From contig CM041544.1 in assembly GCA_023238725.1 (NCBI GenBank), positions 2,449,501 to 2,513,500 of the forward strand: a DNA stretch of 64,000 bases, in the 5' to 3' direction. The position numbers and the translations under genes are program-made. The stretch is from Scortum barcoo (Eukaryota; Chordata; Actinopteri; Centrarchiformes; Terapontidae). This document shows positions 61,087 through 64,000 of the stretch, in pieces (position 1 is the stretch's first letter; every line of letters starts with the position of its first letter). Below the pieces are notes generated by a model. It did not search any database. It was not told the origin of the DNA and saw nothing but the letters and a program-made list of their open reading frames with translations.

Positions 61087-63670
61087 CTGTTGCAGGGGGC
61101 TGACTAAAGTCTGAACAGGTTCTTTGTCTCCCAGCTGTGCCGGCCATTGTGTCTGGCAAACATGGTTCAGTGAGACCTAAAAAGTGCCAGCTTGTTGACA
61201 GAGTTCAACTTAGATGAATGCAAGCCTGACTTCTTTTTTTGGAGAACACATCTGTCTCAGTGAATATCCCCTTCAAGGAAAGTGCTATCTGACAGATGCA
61301 GGTGAGGAAAAGAAGAAAGGAGGGTACTAAGAAAGAGAGAGACATATAGCTAAGGCAGAGATGTTGGATATTACGTAGATAATAATTAAATGTTATCACG
61401 ACCATACTACACATTGTGTTCACAGTCCTGCCTCAATGCTGGTGATGTGGCTGCTGATTGAGGTTCAGCTGCTCTTGTTGCTTTTGGGGTATATAGAGGG
61501 AAATCAGACATATGAGACTAATCTTTGGTGAATCACTTTATATATTCAACAGGTAGTGTATCTAGGTGATAGGCATGACTATGATTTACTTGTTACAGTT
61601 GCTGGTAAACTGTTATAATATTTGTGTTTTGAAATGGTTAATCCTTCCGATTGTTAGATTTTGATGGGTTTGATGACACCTAGTGGCAGTTGGGGCACAT
61701 AGCAATATATATAATATTTTCTAAAAGTTCACGAACATTCATGGCCTCAGATGGGAAGTAATACACCTTACTGCAACAAAATATTAGAAAAGAAATTAGA
61801 GGAGAAACTCACCTGTACAACTACAATGTTAAGTAAAAACAACTTAATACTGTGGTAAAGTAAACTAAACCTCATTGCACACCTTTTCTGTATTGACTTC
61901 CATTTTAAGATAATCCAGCTTTATCAGATCTATGCTGTGGCCACTGGCTCCTAGTTTCAAAGGGGCTGAAAGGGTTAAGATGGTAAGCTCATTGTATACT
62001 AGCTCAACAACCTCAGATTTTCTTTCTGAGTGACTTGAGTCACTTAGGATGGAGCTGAGGACTACAGTGACACTCCAGGCTCTATGCAACTTTTTCTCAC
62101 ATATGCAGTATTTGAAAAATACTCCCCAACACCTGCAAACACGCTTTGATTGGTGGAATTGAGTAAATGACTTTCCAGAGATCAGGGAAAAAAAGAAAAT
62201 GCTCCATAAAGTCAGAAAAAAGCCAGTGTGATGTCAAGAAAAAAAGTCAAGATTTTATCTTTTTGTTTGTACACTCACTTAATGTCAAAGCCAAACAGTG
62301 CCTTCTTTTCTGCTTTAAGATGACATTGGAAGATCATGTCATAACAGTCTGTTTCTTTGTCAAAGTTACAGCTGTGGCAACTGCGCTAGAGCCCATTGGC
62401 AAATGGTTGATAAGCCACAGCCACATACAGAATGTCGTGTTGCATATTTGCAGATAATTCTCAACGTTATTAATGAAATGTATACTATATTATATGATGT
62501 TTTTATATGATAATTTTAAGGATTAACATTTTAAATTTAGTTAAATATTTGTTCTTGCATGTACTTTGTGTTTAGTTAGTGCAATGTTAGGTAGGACTGC
62601 CAGTGTTTTAAAATGTAACAGTTATTTATGTATGATTATCCTGGTGATATGAAAGATACTGTGTCATACCTGATAGATATTGCTTGTTAAAGGGCATTTT
62701 CTCCATTTAGATTTACAATATGTGACAGAGGAACAACTGTTGGCTGGCTGTTATATTACAATTTTGACAAGTCTCTGTACTACTGACAAATGTTAAAGGT
62801 TTTGTGGACATGTGGACTTAAAAGCTGGTCTGAGGTCACACACAGTGAAATATGGATATATGAAATTTGAAAAGACAAAAGTATGCGAGGATACAGCAGA
62901 CAAGAGAATTATGTTACTATACATTATTGACTTTAGTACTGTCAGTTAAAAATACTTGAAATATTTTTGTGAATTTTAAAGGTTTCAATAGTTGAAAAAA
63001 TTAAATCCTGTGCTCTTTATTTTCTGAGTGTACTGAACTGTAACACTCCATTAATTCCTGTTTTACATTGTTAAGAAATGTAAATGTCTGAGGTGTGGAA
63101 AGAAGAGGGAACTGAAAAGTGATGCAGTGAAGGAAACCTGAAAGCTTTCAGAGGCTAAATAGCATTAATGTCATGTATCATCTGTATGTAACTTGTATGG
63201 TATGTAGCCCGCTAGGTATATCTTTTGGGGCCAAGTGTTCAATGTTTGAATTGACTCGTAATGCCATGCTATTGGTAATCTAATTTTCTTTGATTAAGCA
63301 AGTGAGTATTTATGTCTCTGTGCGGGGTTTTTTCACAGATGGCTTTTCCTTTTCTGTAATTTTTTTTCTGCTGTGAAAATGTCATTTGAGTCCAGGAGAC
63401 AGCTTTTGTTAATTATTTGCCATTTAAATATATCATAAATATATTAATTTGCATGTGAGAAATGGAAATTGTATTTGGTCAAAGCTATACAGTAGATCAC
63501 CACTAGAGGTTGATCACAACTCACCTCACATTTTCACGCCATCAGTGGTCCAAGGTGCTGCTTATTTCAAGTGTTGTCGCAGGTGTAAATCAGACTTTTA
63601 AATAACACAACCGTAAGCACTATGATACATGTCCCTGAATTGGATCAATAAAGTTCAAGTGTCTCACCAG
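61087..63670 (+). other. rin2: Probable rin2 3' UTR
   Basis: About 2.5 kb of AT-rich sequence after the stop, without introns or recognised repeats. An AATAAA at 63647-63652 is a candidate cleavage signal. That hexamer also sits in 'ggatcaataaagtt', which resembles LINE/SINE tails, so the end is uncertain. Confidence 0.5.
63647..63652 (+). terminator. rin2: Candidate polyA signal for rin2
   Basis: Canonical AATAAA, plus strand, about 2.56 kb after the stop codon. Confidence 0.4.
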
Positions 63671-64000
63671 CAGAAAGACATACAAGAACATATACATTGT
63701 GTAGAAGTGTTAAAACTAGAATAGTAAATACATTGGAAACATCTAGGTTAAGCACTGACAAAACATTTTTTAAATATATACACAAACAAATCTTTATTAA
63801 AGCACAAGTTGAGATAAACAATGAAATACATCATCAGCACTTCAACAACAATTGTACTTGGAACTTTTCTTGGTATTTTTCTTCTATTTTTATTTACCTG
63901 CTTATTCACCCTTACTCATCATTTCCTCTTTCTGAGGCGGTCCAAGTGAAAAACTTTTAATTTTCAATTACCCCAGCACGCCAGAGGGCAATCACATAAT
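63671..64000. other. Sequence after rin2 with no supported gene
   Basis: AT-rich. The open frame 63697-63960 has no recognisable domain and a composition like its surroundings. Confidence 0.5.

Overview
The window is nuclear DNA from a ray-finned fish, probably a teleost. The genes are intron-split with canonical GT/AG boundaries. Most of the repeats are families typical of fish: L2/CR1-type LINEs with short tandem tails, a Rex3 (RTE-clade) LINE, a Tc1/mariner element, tRNA-derived SINE pieces, small inverted-repeat DNA elements and AT/GT microsatellites. I see no bacterial, organellar or CRISPR features. All identifications are by eye from remembered families; no search was run.

Layout. (1) 1-12.2 kb is repeat-rich. 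A decayed gene of a multicopy fish C2H2-finger protein family (790-5382) is split by an L2-type LINE on the minus strand (about 3047-5130). A second L2 (about 5553-9100, plus) follows, and then a largely intact SAMD3-like ORF (10660-11496). (2) 13.5-16.7 kb holds an intact four-exon gene with a DUF4806-like C-terminus. Its promoter lies directly beside a 479-bp inverted-repeat element carrying a perfect CRE. (3) From about 17.4 kb to the end lies rin2, on the plus strand: a likely noncoding first exon near 17.35-17.62 kb, eleven coding exons between 28130 and 61086 encoding 1118 residues in one continuous frame, and a long 3' region with a possible polyA signal at 63647. RIN2 is a Rab5 guanine-nucleotide exchange factor that couples Ras/SH2 inputs to early endosomes, and all of its domains can be read here.

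The rin2 introns carry many insertions: SINE pieces, a Tc1 copy with exact TA ends (28965-30575), a piggyBac-like MITE with TTAA flanks (41971-42202), a near-complete Rex3 with a 12-bp target duplication (42397-45700), a long L2 (55284-58630), and nested events in which a LINE tail interrupts an older SINE or an older repeated segment.

I found no convincing new multi-gene system. The observations most worth checking are the C2H2/SAMD3-like pair broken by LINEs, the CRE-bearing MITE at the DUF4806-like promoter, the TTAA-flanked MITE, and the segment shared by two sites in the same rin2 intronic region.
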